Origin: Halocaridina rubra | Lineage: Eukaryota > Arthropoda > Malacostraca > Decapoda > Atyidae | DNA length: 64,000 bases | Assembly: GCA_037179515.1 (NCBI GenBank) | Contig: JAXCGZ010011581.1 | Coordinates: 31,623 to 95,622, forward strand | Direction of reading: 5' to 3' | Part shown: positions 61,641 through 64,000 of the stretch, in pieces | Position numbering within the stretch: the stretch's first letter is position 1 | How the letters are laid out: every line of letters starts with the position of its first letter | Position numbers and translations under genes: made by a program | The notes under the pieces: model-generated | Database searches by the model: none | What the model was told of the DNA's origin: nothing | What the model saw: the letters and a program-made list of their open reading frames with translations, nothing else

Positions 61641-63640
61641 TATTTGTTTATAATTATTATGGTAGCGTGGTTTGTTAGGTTAAATATTCGTACCTGATGG
61701 GTACAAGGTAAGAATGGACAAGCAGTAGTTCCTTTACTTATATTTATTCTAGAGTACAACACATCCGACGCCTCAATGCCCCTATGCCCCCACCCTATGG
61801 CTATCACAATCTATGATCTATTCGTGCCCCTGGCAAGCTTCTAACTAAGTGTCTCTGCCCTGGGTGGCTCTTTAAATACCCCCAGGGGCAGGGCGTGGCT
61901 TAACATCCAATTCTCCAATGAAATCAGTCAGATCTAGTCCAGCTAATCAGCGCCAGGTTCAAAGTGGAATCCCACCTACTTCCGGGGAGGAGTTATTGGG
62001 CATTTCTCCTGGGCGTGTACCTGCGTACGAAACACAAGTTCATGTTTCGTGCGGTTTAGGAAAGGGCTAACTCTCGGCCTTTCCCACCCTCAGGTACTCC
62101 ATGTCGGATGCCAAGCCTCAGGGGTCCGGTCACATATCTCCTTGACGCCCTCTACAAACACCGGCCGCACCGCAGGAAACAAGTGGGGAGAGTATTCTAT
62201 TTCACCCTAGCCTCACATGTTTCTCTTCACGACTTGCGGTGTTTTCGAGGACCGAGGGTCCCTTATCCTGTAGGCCTCTTGGGGGGGGGGGTGCATGGCG
62301 CCTGCGGTTAGTTCCAGGTGCCTAGCCACAACTCTTGGTGGTCCCAAGGGAACACATGGGCGGCACAAAAACTCAATAAAAGTGAGGGCATGTAATAGAA
62401 TATCCGTGGCCTCGACTAACCATTACCCCTCAAGAGCTGTTACAAGTTTCAGATTCTGGCTTCAGCATGGCGGGCTGGCTTCAGCATGACAGCAGCATGG
62501 CGGGCTGGCTTCAGCATGACAGAAGTCATACGACATCCCTCCCAACCAAAACTGAAATATCTCTTATTTCAGTCGAAGCATGGACTAGTTTTCCGGGAGC
62601 TCTTGGACATATCCTAGCTAACATTAGTTTACAATAGAAATGGGGCCGAATTATTTAAGCTATTTTCTAAGAATTCCTATACAAATTACACAAACATACA
62701 TATAGAGAGTACCTTTACAGACAACTAGAGCATGCAGGGTCTATGTCCTTGTTGGAAACCTGAAATACAAACATATCCTTATATTTAAACAACATAATTC
62801 CAGTGTGAAACTAATATTAAACATTAATTAAGATCAACAAGTCAGTTTAAATCAAAACATTAATTCATCTACTTCTCTCGTTTCTTTAAAAGACAAAATT
62901 GAGTTAATTACAGTAGGATTATGACTCATTTAGAACATTAGCAAACAATTAAGTAGAGTATTAGCGTGTATAAACAGGTAAAATGCAATAGATTATAACA
63001 TCAACAGTAATTTCTATAAGAGACCCTACCGTCATAAGTTCTATTCCTATCATTATTTGGGGCATTGATTTGTCTTAAAATTAAGCCTTAAAACTACTCC
63101 TGGAACAAAGCATGTGTTACTTTCATATTATATTATTATTCAGAGACCATTTAACATAAAAACTCAATGAATCTAAGGATTAAATCATAATTCAAATAAT
63201 AAGAATGCTAAAACAAAACACTAATATTATTTAAGCAGAAAATAACTTATTAGTCTTAGTTCACATCATACACTTTATCAATGGCACTTACTCAACACTA
63301 TATTTAAGGGAGACTCTGAGTTTGCGCTTAAAATTTTCTTAAAGCTAGCAAAGCAAAAAAAAAAATAAACATAAAAATAAAAATATTTTGTCTCCCCTTT
63401 TTTTTTTTTCTTTTTTAAAGTACCCTTCTATCTCTTTTCACTAAAGTTCGGACATGTATAGGGATCATTTTTCTTTCTCATTTACGTGGCTTTTAAAGGT
63501 ATTATTAAAATATTTTAAAATATTTCTGCGTTTCTTTTCCTCTCTTTTTACTACCGTTATGACTCGTAGGGGGATCTCCTTGTTTCTGGGATTTCATCAA
63601 GATTACCTGGGTGTTTTAAAGTAGTTTAAAAATTTTTATT
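61641..63640. other. Unclassified segment, possibly a large LTR or leader
   Basis: Contains no recognisable protein domain. A direct repeat of about 33 bases lies at 62458-62522 (GGCTTCAGCATGGCGGGCT, GGCTTCAGCATGACAG). Part (61700-62540) is GC-richer than all neighbours and does not look like the rest of the window. Retroelement origin is only a guess. Confidence 0.35.
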
Positions 63641-63649
63641 CTTTTAGGA

Positions 63650-63815
63650 CTGTCCTCCCTGTCCAGGACAACTTTCGTTTTCTCTGTCTAGGACGACTTT
63701 TACTTTCTCTGTCTAGGACGACTTTTACTTTCCTCTGTCTAGGACGACTTTTACTTTCTCTGTCTAGGACGACTTTACTTTCTCTGTCCAGGACGACTTT
63801 CGTTTTCTCTGTCCC
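63650..63815. repeat. Minisatellite, 27-28-base unit, six copies
   Basis: Unit TCTGTCTAGGACGACTTTTA + CTTTC with small variants (CTGTCCAGGACAACTTTCGTT at the ends). A minus-strand reading gives a repeated VVLDRESK-like peptide, which comes from the repeat and is not evidence of a gene. Confidence 0.85.
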
Positions 63816-64000
63816 TTGCTCATGAATTCTTGCTAGGTGCGATTCCCCGGTTTCCCTCGGGGATTCTTTCGCTTTCACATCCCCCGCCGTCCTTGCTACA
63901 GGCCCAGGTTTGTTGCCATATCTCCGTTACTCGGTTAGGCAGAGCAAAAAGGACAAGGACTGGGCCCCATCCCGCGAATCCTTCCAGCCCGGCTTTCTCG
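63816..64000. other. Window end, GC-richer, unrecognised
   Basis: CCTCGGGGATTCTTTCGC and CATCCCGCGAATCCTTCCAG; no domain or repeat assigned. Confidence 0.4.

Noticed and set aside
63636..63878. Repetitive charged protein on the minus strand
   Set aside because: Produced by a 27-28-base minisatellite; unit length varies and breaks the frame, so not supported as a gene.

Overview
This window looks like repeat-choked intronic DNA from an arthropod, most likely a decapod crustacean. The grounds are very long (TA)n runs, a GalEa-like copia element, CR1-, RTE- and jockey-like LINEs, many tRNA-derived SINEs and a large load of pogo/Tigger-type DNA transposons. No bacterial, viral or organellar genes were seen. 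The species assignment is inference.

Two host genes can be assembled exon by exon, both on the minus strand and head to tail. (1) A complete TUT1-like gene (U6 snRNA terminal uridylyltransferase / Star-PAP) has eight coding exons between 42828 and 7457. All splice phases agree and give 871 residues: U1-type zinc finger, RRM, nucleotidyltransferase with three catalytic aspartates, PAP-associated domain, acidic linker and a C-terminal KA-1-like region. (2) Just upstream are the last four coding exons of TRPT1/Tpt1 (tRNA 2'-phosphotransferase), at 53844-43178, ending about 350 bases before the TUT1 start. The TRPT1 N-terminal exon was not found and probably lies beyond base 64000. Both proteins act on RNA ends or splicing products (U6 3' end, tRNA splice junction).

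Layout. 1-3230: broken CR1-like LINE. 3233-4754: palindrome of tRNA-like repeats between two TA runs. 4860-7400: LINE and SINE scraps and local tandem duplications. 7457-42828: TUT1 with introns loaded with elements. Intron 4 has an RTE-like LINE. Intron 3 (17.2-27.1 kb) has a Tigger deletion derivative and a higher-order array of four Tigger-ended elements built of 160-base units. Intron 2 has a Ty3/gypsy remnant with a 3' LTR. Intron 1 has composite Tigger elements, a jockey-like LINE and a GalEa-like copia element with both LTRs. 43178-53844: TRPT1 exons, with a dead Tigger transposase gene and a second jockey-like LINE in its first visible intron. 53.9-61.4 kb: back-to-back Tigger-type elements separated by TA runs. 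61.4-64 kb: unrecognised sequence with local repeats.

The main unusual structure is the 19.56-26.88 kb array. Ends of TA-targeting transposons, internal tandem repeats and TA microsatellites have been amplified together into a satellite-like higher-order repeat inside an intron of an apparently intact gene. Element boundaries are read by eye and are good to a few bases where TIRs or splice sites define them, and to tens of bases elsewhere.
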